A stretch of DNA of 64,000 nucleotides. Origin: Alishewanella agri BL06 (GTDB lineage Bacteria > Pseudomonadota > Gammaproteobacteria > Enterobacterales > Alteromonadaceae). Position numbers and translations under genes: made by a program. The notes beneath the pieces are model-generated. The model did no database searches. It saw only the letters and a list, made by a program, of their open reading frames with translations, and was not told the DNA's origin. This document shows, piece by piece, positions 49,913-59,598 of the stretch (its first letter is position 1; the number at the start of each line of letters is the position of its first letter). The DNA lies in NCBI RefSeq assembly GCF_000272005.1, contig NZ_AKKU01000010.1:1-64000 (forward strand), written 5' to 3'.

Positions 49913-51838
49913 ATGAAGAATTTTCGAACGCTACTCATTGCACAACTTGTTGCTGCATTATTATTGGTTGTTATTCTTGTGCTGGCGTTTCTGCAATTCG
50001 GCAAGCAGCAGTTACAACAACAGGAAACGCAGGCTCAGATCGTGGTGGAACAAATGCTTAGCGGCCAGATTATCTCTGACGGTAAAGCACTAAGTCGTCA
50101 GCTGGAGCGCAGTCTGGCTTTAAAGAGCCTGCAAATCAGTAAACTGGATGGCACTATCCTTTATGAGCAAAACAGCGCACCAAGTCAGCCAAATTTGATG
50201 CAACGCTTGCTTACCGTGAGTGGTAAGGTATTTCAGGCGCAAACAGTACGTGACGAACAGCAGGAAATTCGTGTCCGCTTTGAACTTAACCCACAACAAC
50301 AGTTACAGGCTTTGCAGAACCATTTATGGTTAATCGTCTTCCTGCCGTTACTGTTGGGCTGGTTACCGGTGTTTTTTGTAAAAAGCAGTATGGAGCGCAA
50401 ATATCGCCGGGCCGCGGAAGCCGTTAATCATGCCATTGAAGGCTTCTTAAATCAGCAAAAGCCGGATAATCAAGCTTTTCAGAAACTGCCAGCCGAATTT
50501 AATGATCTGGCTCAGGCATTGCAACGCCTGGCAGCCCATAACCGGCAACAGTATGAAAAAATGACTGCCGATGCGCAGCAAATTGCCGAAGCCGCCTATA
50601 AAGACCCGGTAACTGGCCTGCCGAACCGGAATCGCTTTGTACAAACCTACGAAGAATTTAGCAAAGGTGACAGCCAAACTGACTTTGGCATTTTTGCGAT
50701 CACTCGCTGTACTGAACTGCAAACCCTTAACCAAACCCGGGGCTTTCAGGAAGGTGACAACTACGTCAGTCAGGTTGCCGACATTATTAAGAAAGTTACC
50801 GCAACCTACAAAAATGCAGCCTTGTTCCGTTTAAACAGTTCAGATTTCGGTATTTTATTGCCGAGAGTTACCGCCAAAGAGGCGGAGAACTTTGCGCTGC
50901 AGCTGCAAAGCCGTTTTAACGAGTATCAGAAGTTAGCTGAACTCGATTCAGTGGCCTACACCGGTCTTGTCAGTTATGAGACAGGCAAAGCTCTGGGTGA
51001 ATTGCTGGCTACTGCCGATACCTCAATCAGCCTGGCACAAACTAAACAACCGAATGCCTGGCACCTGCAAAAAGAAAGTAGTGGTCTGGAAAATGCCAGT
51101 AACAGCTATGGCAATCAAAACTGGCGTAATGTGATTGAAGATGTGCTAACGAATAACCGCCTGACGTTGTTGCTGCAAAGCATTCAGCCATCGAGTCGCG
51201 CCGCCAAAGCCTACTCCGAGATCCTGGTGCGTTTTAAAACGCATGAAGACCAAATCCTGCCAACGGCATCCTTTTTAGCGATGGCGGAGAAACTGGATAA
51301 AATTATTGCTGTTGACCGGATGATTATCGAAACTGCGCTGACAACCATTAAAGAGCGCAATATGCAGGACCAGTATTTTGGCATTAATCTGTCACCGCGT
51401 ACTGTGCATGACGATCAATTTGTGATCTGGCTGGAGCGGCGGTTATTAAAAGATGCCAATATTGCTTCCAAGCTGGTGTTTGAAGTGTCTGAGTTTGGTT
51501 TACAACAAAACCTGAAGACCAGTAAGCGCTTTATTGATATGGTACACCGTGCCGGTGCGCGTATTACCGTCGAAAAATTTGGCGTTGGCATTACCTCCTT
51601 TAAGTTTTTCCGTGATTTGAAACCGGATTACGTGAAAATGGACGGTAGCTATACCCGACATATCGATAGTGACAAGAACAATCAATACTTTATGCGGTTA
51701 ATGATAGATCTGGCGCACCGGATTGGCGTAGGGGTATTCGCCGAAAGCGTCGAAACTCAGGAAGAGAAACATATGCTGGAGTCGTTATTCATCGACGGTA
51801 ACCAGGGCTATTACATCGGCAAACCAACACCCATGTAA
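49913..51838 (+). CDS. LapD-like membrane protein with degenerate GGDEF and EAL domains
   Basis: A 641-residue inner-membrane protein. Layout: TM helix (7-29), a periplasmic region of about 105 residues, a second TM (137-157), a linker/HAMP-like helical stretch, a GGDEF-type domain (about 230-385) and an EAL-type domain (about 405-641). The cyclase signature is NSSDF at 308-312, so it cannot be a normal diguanylate cyclase. In the EAL part the first motif is EIL (436-438) and the metal-binding DD is replaced by Glu-Lys (554-555), while N492, E611 and the C-terminal QGYYIGKP remain; phosphodiesterase activity is unlikely. This dual degeneracy with an output periplasmic domain is the LapD plan, in which c-di-GMP binding inside controls a periplasmic protease partner. 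CsrD/MshH is the main alternative. No lapG or adhesin gene is near. Confidence 0.82.
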   Translation: MKNFRTLLIAQLVAALLLVVILVLAFLQFGKQQLQQQETQAQIVVEQMLSGQIISDGKALSRQLERSLALKSLQISKLDGTILYEQNSAPSQPNLMQRLLTVSGKVFQAQTVRDEQQEIRVRFELNPQQQLQALQNHLWLIVFLPLLLGWLPVFFVKSSMERKYRRAAEAVNHAIEGFLNQQKPDNQAFQKLPAEFNDLAQALQRLAAHNRQQYEKMTADAQQIAEAAYKDPVTGLPNRNRFVQTYEEFSKGDSQTDFGIFAITRCTELQTLNQTRGFQEGDNYVSQVADIIKKVTATYKNAALFRLNSSDFGILLPRVTAKEAENFALQLQSRFNEYQKLAELDSVAYTGLVSYETGKALGELLATADTSISLAQTKQPNAWHLQKESSGLENASNSYGNQNWRNVIEDVLTNNRLTLLLQSIQPSSRAAKAYSEILVRFKTHEDQILPTASFLAMAEKLDKIIAVDRMIIETALTTIKERNMQDQYFGINLSPRTVHDDQFVIWLERRLLKDANIASKLVFEVSEFGLQQNLKTSKRFIDMVHRAGARITVEKFGVGITSFKFFRDLKPDYVKMDGSYTRHIDSDKNNQYFMRLMIDLAHRIGVGVFAESVETQEEKHMLESLFIDGNQGYYIGKPTPM

Positions 51839-51861
51839 AGCCAACGCTACTCCGGGCTACG

Positions 51862-51894
51862 AGGGTTTTACTGCGAGGTAAAACCCTTTGTTTT
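51862..51894 (+). terminator. Terminator after the LapD-like gene
   Basis: A 10-bp stem (agggttttac with gtaaaaccct), 6-base loop and T-rich tail (ttgtttt) 23 bases past the stop codon. Confidence 0.85.
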
Positions 51895-51900
51895 ATCGGG

Positions 51901-51929
51901 TTGTAAGCCCTGTGCCAAGGTAGCATAAT
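51901..51929 (+). promoter_or_regulatory. Promoter of the rsx (rnf) operon
   Basis: TTGTAA, a 17-base spacer and CATAAT lie just after the preceding terminator and 30 bases before rsxA. Spacing is ideal and the hexamers are near consensus. Confidence 0.6.
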
Positions 51930-51958
51930 ATAGGCCCTAACTTACGTAACATATCCTT

Positions 51959-52543
51959 ATGACTGAATTTCTGCTGTTGTTGCTCAGTACCATCCTGGTC
52001 AATAACTTCGTATTGGTAAAGTTTCTCGGTCTCTGCCCTTTTATGGGGGTCTCCGGTAAGCTGGAAACGGCGATCGGTATGTCTATGGCCACAACTTTCG
52101 TACTGACCCTGGCCTCGATTTGTAGCTATCTGGTTGATACCTATTTATTGGGTCCGCTGGATTTACTTTATTTACGCACCCTGAGCTTTATTCTGGTTAT
52201 CGCCGTGGTGGTGCAATTTACCGAAATGGTAGTCCATAAAACCAGTCCCAGTTTGTACCGGTTGTTAGGCATCTTCTTGCCACTTATCACCACTAACTGC
52301 GCCGTATTAGGTGTTGCGCTGTTAAACGTCAATGCCCGGCATAACTTTATCAACTCTGCACTTTACGGCTTTGGCGCCGCCGTAGGATTTTCTCTGGTAC
52401 TGGTGCTGTTCGCAGCGATGCGCGAACGTTTAGCCGCCGCTGATGTCCCCGTGCCGTTTCGCGGTGCGGCAATCGCGATGATTACCGCTGGGCTGATGTC
52501 TTTGGCGTTTATGGGCTTTAGCGGTTTGGTGAAAGCGTTATGA
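51959..52543 (+). CDS. rsxA: Rnf/Rsx complex subunit A
   Basis: Polytopic inner-membrane subunit of the Rnf-type electron-transport complex, 194 residues with six membrane helices. The [20 protein letters not shown] segment (in part) is the family start, and the centre contains [12 protein letters not shown]. In E. coli the Rsx complex keeps SoxR reduced; in many bacteria Rnf couples ferredoxin:NAD+ electron flow to Na+ or H+ transport. First gene of rsxABCDGE, overlapping rsxB by 4 bases. Confidence 0.95.
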   Translation: MTEFLLLLLSTILVNNFVLVKFLGLCPFMGVSGKLETAIGMSMATTFVLTLASICSYLVDTYLLGPLDLLYLRTLSFILVIAVVVQFTEMVVHKTSPSLYRLLGIFLPLITTNCAVLGVALLNVNARHNFINSALYGFGAAVGFSLVLVLFAAMRERLAAADVPVPFRGAAIAMITAGLMSLAFMGFSGLVKAL

Positions 52544-53091
52544 CATTGTTAAATGCTCTGCTCGCGCTTGGCGTGCTGTCCTTATTATTCGGCGCTCTGC
52601 TCGGCTATGCAGCGATTCGTTTTAAAGTAGAAAGTGACCCACTGGTCGAGCAGATTGACGATATCCTGCCGCAAACCCAGTGCGGCCAATGTGGTTACCC
52701 CGGCTGTCGGCCCTATGCCGAAGCGATCGCCAATGGTGATGATATTAATAAGTGTCCACCAGGCGGTGAAGCGACGATTAAAAAGTTGGCCGAACTGCTT
52801 GGGGTAGAAGCTAAGCCGTTAAATGCCGCCCAGGAAGTCGCAGTAAAGCGCGTGGCCTTTATCCGGGAAGAGGAATGTATCGGCTGCACTAAATGTATTC
52901 AGGCTTGCCCGGTGGATGCGATTTTGGGTGCCTCGAAACAAATGCACACCGTGATCGCCGACGAATGTACCGGTTGCGATCTCTGTGTTGAACCCTGTCC
53001 GGTTGATTGTATTGATATGATCCCGGTCACCGTCACAGCCGAACGCTGGAAGTGGGATCTCAACACTATACCTGTCAAGCTGGTGGAGTAA
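52540..53091 (+). CDS. rsxB: Rnf/Rsx complex subunit B (iron-sulfur)
   Basis: Iron-sulfur subunit of 183 residues with an N-terminal membrane anchor. A first cluster motif is CGQCGYPGC plus a later Cys; two ferredoxin-type [4Fe-4S] motifs follow: [12 protein letters not shown] and [12 protein letters not shown]. It probably receives electrons from a soluble donor and passes them to RsxC and the membrane subunits. Overlaps rsxA by 4 bases; rsxC starts 6 bases later. Confidence 0.95.
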   Translation: MTLLNALLALGVLSLLFGALLGYAAIRFKVESDPLVEQIDDILPQTQCGQCGYPGCRPYAEAIANGDDINKCPPGGEATIKKLAELLGVEAKPLNAAQEVAVKRVAFIREEECIGCTKCIQACPVDAILGASKQMHTVIADECTGCDLCVEPCPVDCIDMIPVTVTAERWKWDLNTIPVKLVE

Positions 53092-53097
53092 CGAGCG

Positions 53098-55209
53098 GTG
53101 CCAACTTTATTTCAACAAATTCAAGCCGGAACCCTGTGGGATTTTCATGGTGGCATTCATCCTCCGGCGCGTAAAGCCCAAACCAGTGGTAAACCTCTGG
53201 TGCAAATGCCCTTGCCTGACCGGCTCTATATCCCCATAAGACAGCATATCGGTGTTGCCGGCCGACTGATTGTCAGTGCCGGTCAACGGGTGTTAAAAGG
53301 TCAACCGCTGACGGTGGCCGACAACTCCATGGCGGTGCCGGTGCATGCGCCGACCTCTGGCACTATTTTAAAAATTACAGAGCATACCAGCGCTCACCCG
53401 TCAGCCTTACCTGAAACCACTGTTATACTGGCGCCGGACGGCAAAGAGGAATGGCGCGATCGGCGTCCGCTAAACATTGCTACCGCTGATCGGCACAGTA
53501 TTTTAGAACGCTTACAGGATAGTGGCATTGCTGGTATGGGTGGTGCAGGCTTCCCAACCCACTTAAAAGCCGGTATGACACAACCGGTTGACTACCTGAT
53601 TATCAATGCAGTTGAATGCGAACCTTATATCAGTGCCGACGATGCGCTGATGCAGGAGGCGCCGACAACGATTGTCAAAGGCATCGATATTCTGTGCCAG
53701 CTGCTCAGCCCCAAGGCGGTGCTAATTGGCATTGAAGCCGACAAACCTATTGCGATTGCAGCGTTAAAAGCCGCTTGTAGCCAACGCGAACATTACTATG
53801 TGCGGGAAGTCCCGGTTAAGTACCCGTCTGGCGGCGAGAAACAATTAATTCAGCTTTTGACTAATAAAGAAGTCCCCGCGGGTCGGCGCCCGGCCGATAT
53901 CGGCATAGTCATGCACAACGTGGCAACCGCTTTTGCTGTAGCGCAGGCAGTGCTGGATGATCATCCTTTGCTCTCCCGTATCGTCACAGTGACCGGTGAA
54001 ACCGTGCTGCAGCCGCAAAACGTGTTAGCTCTGGTTGGCACGCCGGTGAGTGCGTTGCTGGATTTCTGTGGTTTTCAGAGTGAACCACGACAAAAGGTCA
54101 TTATGGGTGGGCCGATGATGGGCTTTACCCTACCCGATCTGAGTGTACCCATCGTTAAAACCACCAATTGTATTCTGGCGCCGAGCACGACTGAATTACC
54201 GGATGCCGGACCAGAGCTGGATTGTATTCGCTGTGGTCAGTGTGCCGATGCCTGCCCGGCGACCTTATTGCCGCAACAATTGTTGTGGTACAGCAAGGCC
54301 AAAGATACCGATAAGTTAAAAGAATATCATCTGGCAGACTGTATTGAATGTGGCGCCTGCGCTTATGTTTGTCCGAGTGAGATCCCACTGGTGCAATATT
54401 ATCGGGTCGCGAAAGCAGAAATCCGCGAGCAACAACGTGAAGCCCTGAAAGCAGAACAAGCCAAGGCGCGTTTTGAAGCCCGTAATGCGCGGCTCGAAGC
54501 AGAAAAGCAACAACGGCTGGCACGCAATCAACAGCTGGCAGCAACGCGGCAACAAGCTCAACCTGCTGACAGCCAGGATGCTGTCGCAGCCGCACTGGCC
54601 AGAGTTAAGGCTCAGCAAGACGCCAGCGCAGAGAAAAGTCGTGAACAGATTCTGGCTGAACGCGAACTGAGAAAGCAACAAGCATTGGCCTATCAGGCGC
54701 AAAAAGCCCAAACCAATGAGAGTGCGGCAACACAGTCAGATACTAAGACCCCAACTGCTGCCAGCGATACTGCCACGACTCAGAGCGCCGCTGCAGAAGC
54801 AGATAGTAAAGCCGCTGCCATTGCGGCAGCAGAGGATCCACGTAAAGCAGCCGTGGCTGCTGCACTCGCCAGAGCTAAGGCGCAGCGCGCCGCGGCCGAA
54901 CCTCTGACACCAGCAGCGACAGCTGAGACAAAGCCTGTTAGTCCTGCTGATGCCGAACCGGCTGCGATGGCGCCAGTCAGCGATGATCCACGAAAAGCGG
55001 CCGTGGCTGCGGCACTGGCCCGGGCGAAAGCCAGACAGGCCGCAGCATCCGCAGAAAGCAGCCCAGAGCCCACGTCAAGCTCAGCCGCTGAAACCACGAC
55101 ACCAGTAGCCGAACAGCCGGACGCCCGCAAAGCTGCGGTCGCAGCGGCGTTGGCCAGGGCCAAAGCCCGTAAAGCACTGAGCAACGGGAACGGGAGCCAA
55201 ACGGAATGA
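53098..55209 (+). CDS. rsxC: Rnf/Rsx complex subunit C with repeat-rich C-terminal tail
   Basis: A 703-residue peripheral subunit beginning at a GTG. The N-terminal part has the NADH/FMN-binding region (GGAGFPTHLKAG and an AVECEPYISADD block) and two ferredoxin motifs, CIRCGQCADACP and CIECGACAYVCP, at about residues 378-425. After about residue 440 comes a long Ala/Gln/Lys/Arg-rich tail with coiled-coil character and four copies of an AAVAAALARAKA-type unit at about residues 494, 580, 630 and 675. The tail length varies among bacteria. It overlaps rsxD by 4 bases. Confidence 0.93.
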   Translation: MPTLFQQIQAGTLWDFHGGIHPPARKAQTSGKPLVQMPLPDRLYIPIRQHIGVAGRLIVSAGQRVLKGQPLTVADNSMAVPVHAPTSGTILKITEHTSAHPSALPETTVILAPDGKEEWRDRRPLNIATADRHSILERLQDSGIAGMGGAGFPTHLKAGMTQPVDYLIINAVECEPYISADDALMQEAPTTIVKGIDILCQLLSPKAVLIGIEADKPIAIAALKAACSQREHYYVREVPVKYPSGGEKQLIQLLTNKEVPAGRRPADIGIVMHNVATAFAVAQAVLDDHPLLSRIVTVTGETVLQPQNVLALVGTPVSALLDFCGFQSEPRQKVIMGGPMMGFTLPDLSVPIVKTTNCILAPSTTELPDAGPELDCIRCGQCADACPATLLPQQLLWYSKAKDTDKLKEYHLADCIECGACAYVCPSEIPLVQYYRVAKAEIREQQREALKAEQAKARFEARNARLEAEKQQRLARNQQLAATRQQAQPADSQDAVAAALARVKAQQDASAEKSREQILAERELRKQQALAYQAQKAQTNESAATQSDTKTPTAASDTATTQSAAAEADSKAAAIAAAEDPRKAAVAAALARAKAQRAAAEPLTPAATAETKPVSPADAEPAAMAPVSDDPRKAAVAAALARAKARQAAASAESSPEPTSSSAAETTTPVAEQPDARKAAVAAALARAKARKALSNGNGSQTE
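54577..55170 (+). repeat. Degenerate tandem repeat in the RsxC tail
   Basis: Four units of about 15-17 codons, the last three closely alike (DPRKAAVAAALARAKA or DARK form) starting at 54835, 54985 and 55120, with a shorter relative at 54577 (DAVAAALARVKAQQ). Spacing is irregular, so this is a repeated protein motif with linkers and not a simple DNA repeat. Confidence 0.8.
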
Positions 55210-56273
55210 GTTTTAAAATAGCCAGTTCACCCCACCACCATAGTCAGCGCAGCACTCAGCAGCTGATGCAATGGGTCGCTTTAGCCGCCTTACCGGGGAT
55301 CGCACTACAAGCCGTATTCTTTGGCTATGGCGTGATTGTGCAACTGCTATTAGCGATTAGCACAGCCTGGTTGTCTGAGGCACTGGTGTTGTGGCTACGT
55401 AAAAAACCAGTGTTACCACGCTTACTGGATCATAGTGCGCTGGTTACTGCGGTATTGCTGGCAATTTCTATCCCGCCATACGCTCCCTGGTGGCTAATAG
55501 TAATAGGCACGGCTTTTGCCATCATTATGGTGAAACAACTCTATGGTGGCCTTGGCAATAACCTGTTTAATCCGGCAATGGCCGCCTATGTTATGCTGCT
55601 CATCTCTTTTCCGGTACAAATGACGCAATGGCTACCCCCGGTTAGTCTGCAACAGGCTGCGCTTAGCCCACTGGATGCATTCTGTATGGTGTTCATGCAG
55701 TATAGTTGCAGCGGTTTTAGCCTGAGCCAATTACAGCTGGGTATTGATGGTACGACGCTGGCTACTCCGCTCGATACGCTGCGTCAGGATCTGAATAATG
55801 GCCTGACGGTCAGTGAAAGCCTGCAACGCCCGGTGTTTTTTGCCTTCGCCGGTACTGGCTGGCTCTGGGTTAATCTCGCTTATCTGCTCGGTGGCATGCT
55901 GTTAATCAAGCTCAAGGTGATTAGCTGGCGTATCCCGCTGGCTCTGCTAGCCGGCCTGGCGGTCCCAGCTTTGTTGTTCTGGCTCGGATCCTCCGGCGCC
56001 AGTCCAAGTCCGCTGTTTCATCTGTTTAGCGGCGCGACCATGTTGGCTGCCTTTTTTATTGCTACTGATCCGGTATCGGCATCGACCACTGATCGTGGCC
56101 GTTTATGGTATGGTGCCCTGATTGGTCTGCTGGTCTATATCATCCGCAGTTATGGCGGTTATCCGGATGCTTTTGCGTTCGCGGTATTACTGGCCAATAT
56201 GTGCGTGCCACTTATCGATTACTATACCCGACCCAGAACTTACGGTCATAAAGCCAAGCGAGATGTTAAATGA
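55206..56273 (+). CDS. rsxD: Rnf/Rsx complex subunit D
   Basis: Membrane subunit of 355 residues with about eight to nine helices. The SGATMLAAFFIATDP segment contains the S/T-G-A-T motif that in the family carries covalently bound FMN. Overlaps rsxC and rsxG by 4 bases each. Confidence 0.93.
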   Translation: MSFKIASSPHHHSQRSTQQLMQWVALAALPGIALQAVFFGYGVIVQLLLAISTAWLSEALVLWLRKKPVLPRLLDHSALVTAVLLAISIPPYAPWWLIVIGTAFAIIMVKQLYGGLGNNLFNPAMAAYVMLLISFPVQMTQWLPPVSLQQAALSPLDAFCMVFMQYSCSGFSLSQLQLGIDGTTLATPLDTLRQDLNNGLTVSESLQRPVFFAFAGTGWLWVNLAYLLGGMLLIKLKVISWRIPLALLAGLAVPALLFWLGSSGASPSPLFHLFSGATMLAAFFIATDPVSASTTDRGRLWYGALIGLLVYIIRSYGGYPDAFAFAVLLANMCVPLIDYYTRPRTYGHKAKRDVK

Positions 56274-56902
56274 TTCGGTTTATCAGTAAAAATGCGCTGA
56301 TTCTGGCTGCAGTCGCGTTAATCTGTGTGGCTATTTTAGGTATTGTCAATCAATTATCACAACCGCGGATCCAACAGCAATTATTGTTGAGCCGGTTAGC
56401 ATTATTACAAGAAGTTTTGCCCGAACGGGCTGATGTTAAAACTTTGCTGGCCGACTGCGTTCTGATCACCGATGCCGAAGCACTGGGGCGACCAACAGCT
56501 CAGGCGGTATATCGCTGGCGTGACGCCGGGCAGCTACAAGCCTATGTGCTGGAAACCACGGCCCCAGACGGTTACAGCGGCAATATCGACTTACTGGTTG
56601 CAATCAGCCCACAAGGTCAGGTGCTCGGTACCAGGGTATTAAACCACCAGGAAACCCCCGGCTTGGGTGATAAAATTGAAAGCCGGCGCAGTGATTGGAT
56701 CTTTAGTTTTAGTGGTAAGGACGCTACGGAGGTCAATCAAGCCCGTTGGGCAGTAAAAAAAGATGGCGGCGATTTTGATCAGTTTACCGGTGCCACCATC
56801 ACACCACGCGCTATTGTCAATGCGGTATATCGTACCGCACAATTTGTGCAGCAACACCCCGAGCTGGCAAGCCTGTCAGCCAATTGTGAGGCCCGCCAAT
56901 GA
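56270..56902 (+). CDS. rsxG: Rnf/Rsx complex subunit G
   Basis: A 210-residue subunit with one N-terminal membrane helix and a periplasmic FMN-binding domain. The [14 protein letters not shown] motif is the covalent FMN site (threonine). The order rsxC-D-G-E here is the standard one for rsx/rnf operons. Overlaps rsxE by 4 bases. Confidence 0.93.
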   Translation: MIRFISKNALILAAVALICVAILGIVNQLSQPRIQQQLLLSRLALLQEVLPERADVKTLLADCVLITDAEALGRPTAQAVYRWRDAGQLQAYVLETTAPDGYSGNIDLLVAISPQGQVLGTRVLNHQETPGLGDKIESRRSDWIFSFSGKDATEVNQARWAVKKDGGDFDQFTGATITPRAIVNAVYRTAQFVQQHPELASLSANCEARQ

Positions 56903-57594
56903 GTCAGTTTAAAGAAATTAGTTTGCAAGGTCTGTGGAAAAACAACCCTGGCCTGGTGCAACTGCTGGGGTTATGTCCGTTACTGGCGGTAACCGGTACT
57001 GTCACCAATGCCCTGGGGCTGGGGCTGGCAACCTTACTGGTGCTGCTGGGCTCGAATATCGTCGTCTCCCTGGTCCGTTTGCACGTACCGGATGAGATCC
57101 GCATTCCGATCTTTGTACTGATTATCGCCAGCTTTGTAACCGTGGTGCAGCTGTTGATGAATGCTTTTACCTTTGGCTTGTATCAGTCACTGGGGATCTT
57201 TATTCCACTGATCGTCACCAACTGTGCCATCATCGGCCGTGCCGAAGCCTTTGCGTCAAAGAATCCGCTGGGCCCGGCAGCGCTGGATGCCTTGATGATG
57301 GGGCTGGGTTTCTTACTGGTATTACTGACTTTGGGTGCGATGCGTGAAGTGCTGGGGCAAGGTACGTTATTTGATGGTGCAGATTTGCTATTGGGTGACT
57401 GGGCTAAGGTACTGCGTATCGAAGTATTCCATAGTGACAATCATTTCCTGCTGGCGATGTTACCCCCCGGCGCCTTCCTCGGCATGGGTTTATTGATCGC
57501 CCTGAAAAATGTCATTGACCAGCGCCAGGCGCGCCGCCAAACCATCGAGAAAGGCAGCATTACCCGTGCCAGAGTCACCGGCTCAGTACAGTAA
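56899..57594 (+). CDS. rsxE: Rnf/Rsx complex subunit E
   Basis: Polytopic subunit of 231 residues, related in sequence to RsxA, with six membrane helices and a [16 protein letters not shown] segment. Completes the six-subunit set rsxABCDGE. nth follows after 7 bases, as in E. coli, so it is probably in the same transcript. Confidence 0.95.
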   Translation: MSQFKEISLQGLWKNNPGLVQLLGLCPLLAVTGTVTNALGLGLATLLVLLGSNIVVSLVRLHVPDEIRIPIFVLIIASFVTVVQLLMNAFTFGLYQSLGIFIPLIVTNCAIIGRAEAFASKNPLGPAALDALMMGLGFLLVLLTLGAMREVLGQGTLFDGADLLLGDWAKVLRIEVFHSDNHFLLAMLPPGAFLGMGLLIALKNVIDQRQARRQTIEKGSITRARVTGSVQ

Positions 57595-57601
57595 GACACT
57601 A

Positions 57602-58234
57602 ATGAATAAAACAAAACGTATCGAAATATTAAGCCGCTTGCGTGCGGCAAATCCGAACCCAACCACCGAGCTGGAATACAGCTCACCTTTTGAGTTATTG
57701 ATCGCCGTCTTGCTGTCGGCGCAAGCGACGGACGTGGGTGTGAATAAAGCTACCCGTAAGCTATTTCCGGTGGCGCGTACGCCTGCAGCCATGCTGGCAC
57801 TGGGGGTTGACGGCGTTAAAGATTATATTAAAACCATTGGCTTGTTTAATACCAAAGCTGAAAATGTCATCAAAACCTGTCGCATTCTGGTAGAACAGCA
57901 TAACGGTGAGGTGCCGGAAAATCGCGAAGCGCTGGAAGCCCTGCCCGGTGTCGGCCGCAAAACGGCTAATGTGGTACTGAATACCGCCTTTCGCTGGCCG
58001 ACGATAGCGGTCGATACCCATATCTTTCGGGTATCTAACCGTACCAAACTGGCGCCGGGTAAGAATGTCGATGAGGTGGAACAAAAACTGCTAAAAGTGG
58101 TACCGGCCGAGTTTAAACTGGATGTCCACCATTGGTTAATTCTGCATGGCCGTTACACCTGTGTCGCCCGTAAACCTAAGTGCGGCTCATGCCTGATTGA
58201 AGACCTTTGCGAGTTCAAAACGAAAACCGAATAG
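57602..58234 (+). CDS. nth: Endonuclease III
   Basis: DNA glycosylase/AP lyase that removes oxidised pyrimidines. The 210-residue product has the helix-hairpin-helix LPGVGRKTANV with catalytic lysine, the downstream catalytic aspartate (VDTHIFRVSNR), and the [4Fe-4S] loop CVARKPKCGSCLIEDLC (C-x6-C-x2-C-x5-C). An upstream in-frame start would overlap rsxE; the ATG at 57602 gives the family length. Confidence 0.97.
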   Translation: MNKTKRIEILSRLRAANPNPTTELEYSSPFELLIAVLLSAQATDVGVNKATRKLFPVARTPAAMLALGVDGVKDYIKTIGLFNTKAENVIKTCRILVEQHNGEVPENREALEALPGVGRKTANVVLNTAFRWPTIAVDTHIFRVSNRTKLAPGKNVDEVEQKLLKVVPAEFKLDVHHWLILHGRYTCVARKPKCGSCLIEDLCEFKTKTE

Positions 58235-58243
58235 GAGTAGATA

Positions 58244-58645
58244 ATGCGCATTCTGCATACGATGTTACGGGTTGGTAACCTGGAAAAATCCATCGCCTTT
58301 TATACCGAAGTATTGGGAATGAAATTGCTGCGGCAATCGGAAAACCCGGAATATAAATATACGCTGGCCTTCGTCGGTTATGGTGATGAGAGCAGTAACG
58401 CTGTACTGGAACTGACTTATAACTGGGGTGTAGACAGTTATGATTTAGGCTCAGCCTTTGGCCATATTGCGCTGGAGGTGGAAAACGTGTACGACGCCTG
58501 CGACAAAATCCGCGCCAAGGGCGGCGTCATCAGCCGGGAACCCGGGCCAGTTAAAGGTGGTACGACCGAGATTGCTTTTGTCCGGGATCCGGATAATTAT
58601 GCGATTGAGTTAATTCAGAAAAAAGCCAGTTACCAGCAACTGTAA
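58244..58645 (+). CDS. gloA: Lactoylglutathione lyase (glyoxalase I)
   Basis: A 133-residue metal-dependent enzyme that converts the hemithioacetal of methylglyoxal and glutathione to S-lactoylglutathione. The start [20 protein letters not shown] places His5, and the later FGHIALEV and DNYAIELIQ segments supply the other metal-ligand positions of the family. An aggag ribosome binding site precedes the ATG. It follows nth by 9 bases. Confidence 0.95.
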   Translation: MRILHTMLRVGNLEKSIAFYTEVLGMKLLRQSENPEYKYTLAFVGYGDESSNAVLELTYNWGVDSYDLGSAFGHIALEVENVYDACDKIRAKGGVISREPGPVKGGTTEIAFVRDPDNYAIELIQKKASYQQL

Positions 58646-58660
58646 ACTTAGCAGCCGCGC

Positions 58661-59530
58661 TTATGGCTCCTGGCCAGGCGCGGCCTCTATTGACGGAGCA
58701 CGCTCTGCCCCGGTTTGCTGTATTGCAATTCTGCGTTGCGCCGCGCGCTCTAAACGCTGAATCAATTCATCTGAAAAAGTGTCCTGATACAACTTGCGCA
58801 CCGTACCATCATTGAACATTAGATCGAGTTGTTGCTGCCATAGCGCAATTTCAGCGTCCGAAAAATCCAAAGAAAATGCCAGATAAAGCGATACTTCGCT
58901 AATCGGCTGTAATGGCACCAGATTCAGCCCGGCCTGCGTAAAACGTGGTCCATGGCGCAGCACGTTAAGTGGGGTCAGCTCAGCCCGCCCCAGGCGTAAC
59001 ATTTGCACACAATCGCCGGCTCGTGACATTAGAACCAGATTTTGGCCTTCGTTAAAGCCCATGCTTTCTAAAGCTTGTTGATAAGAAGCACCGCGATAAC
59101 CACAAGCAACATAGCGTTGGCTGAGTTCAGCGGCGCTGATACTTAAACCAGCGAGCTCAGCCGGGCCATAAAGCTGCATATCGAAAAATTTAACCGGCCC
59201 CACCCATTTGAACAAGGCTTCGCGCTCCGGATTACGCACCGTTTCAAACAACACCGATCTTGGGGTTTGTTGCGCTCGCTGTATCGCTCGCGCCCAGGGC
59301 ATTAAAAAATACGCTCCCTGTTGCTGCATCCTGCGACTGAGCTCCTGTACCAGCTCAACCATGACACCGGCCGGTACGCCCTGCTCGTTCAGGTAAGTGC
59401 CGGGCATACTGTGCTCTGTGATAAAGACCACCGTATTGTGACACTGCTCTTGCTTGCACTTTTCAGCAGCCGACACAGCAAAACCTGACAACAACAACGC
59501 CAGTAACAACACCCGGTAACGCAATGACAT
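58661..59530 (-). CDS. Periplasmic solute-binding-like protein
   Basis: A 289-residue exported protein with a signal peptide (residues 1-21, ending AVSA). The mature part resembles the solute-binding domain of amino-acid ABC transporters (SBP type 3): GVPAGVMVELVQEL, MPWARAIQRAQ and KWVGPVKFF blocks. There are no permease or ATPase genes beside it, so it may be a sensor-like or orphan binding protein. The C-terminal 30 residues are polar and probably disordered. Ligand unknown. It converges on gloA with a 15-base gap. Confidence 0.78.
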   Translation of the reverse strand: MSLRYRVLLLALLLSGFAVSAAEKCKQEQCHNTVVFITEHSMPGTYLNEQGVPAGVMVELVQELSRRMQQQGAYFLMPWARAIQRAQQTPRSVLFETVRNPEREALFKWVGPVKFFDMQLYGPAELAGLSISAAELSQRYVACGYRGASYQQALESMGFNEGQNLVLMSRAGDCVQMLRLGRAELTPLNVLRHGPRFTQAGLNLVPLQPISEVSLYLAFSLDFSDAEIALWQQQLDLMFNDGTVRKLYQDTFSDELIQRLERAAQRRIAIQQTGAERAPSIEAAPGQEP

Positions 59531-59598
59531 CTGAGTTAACTTCCTGTTATGGTTATTTCAGCTTTTGACTGCCAAGCATGGCTTACAGCCAAACATCC

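Noticed and set aside
54155..54711. Long open frames on the minus strand inside rsxC
   Set aside because: They are a result of the biased Ala/Gln codons of the rsxC tail, with no independent start signals.
58654..58684. gccgcgc/gcgcggc inverted repeat between gloA and the binding-protein gene
   Set aside because: The loop is 17 bases, there is no T-tract, and it overlaps the coding end, so a terminator call is not supported.
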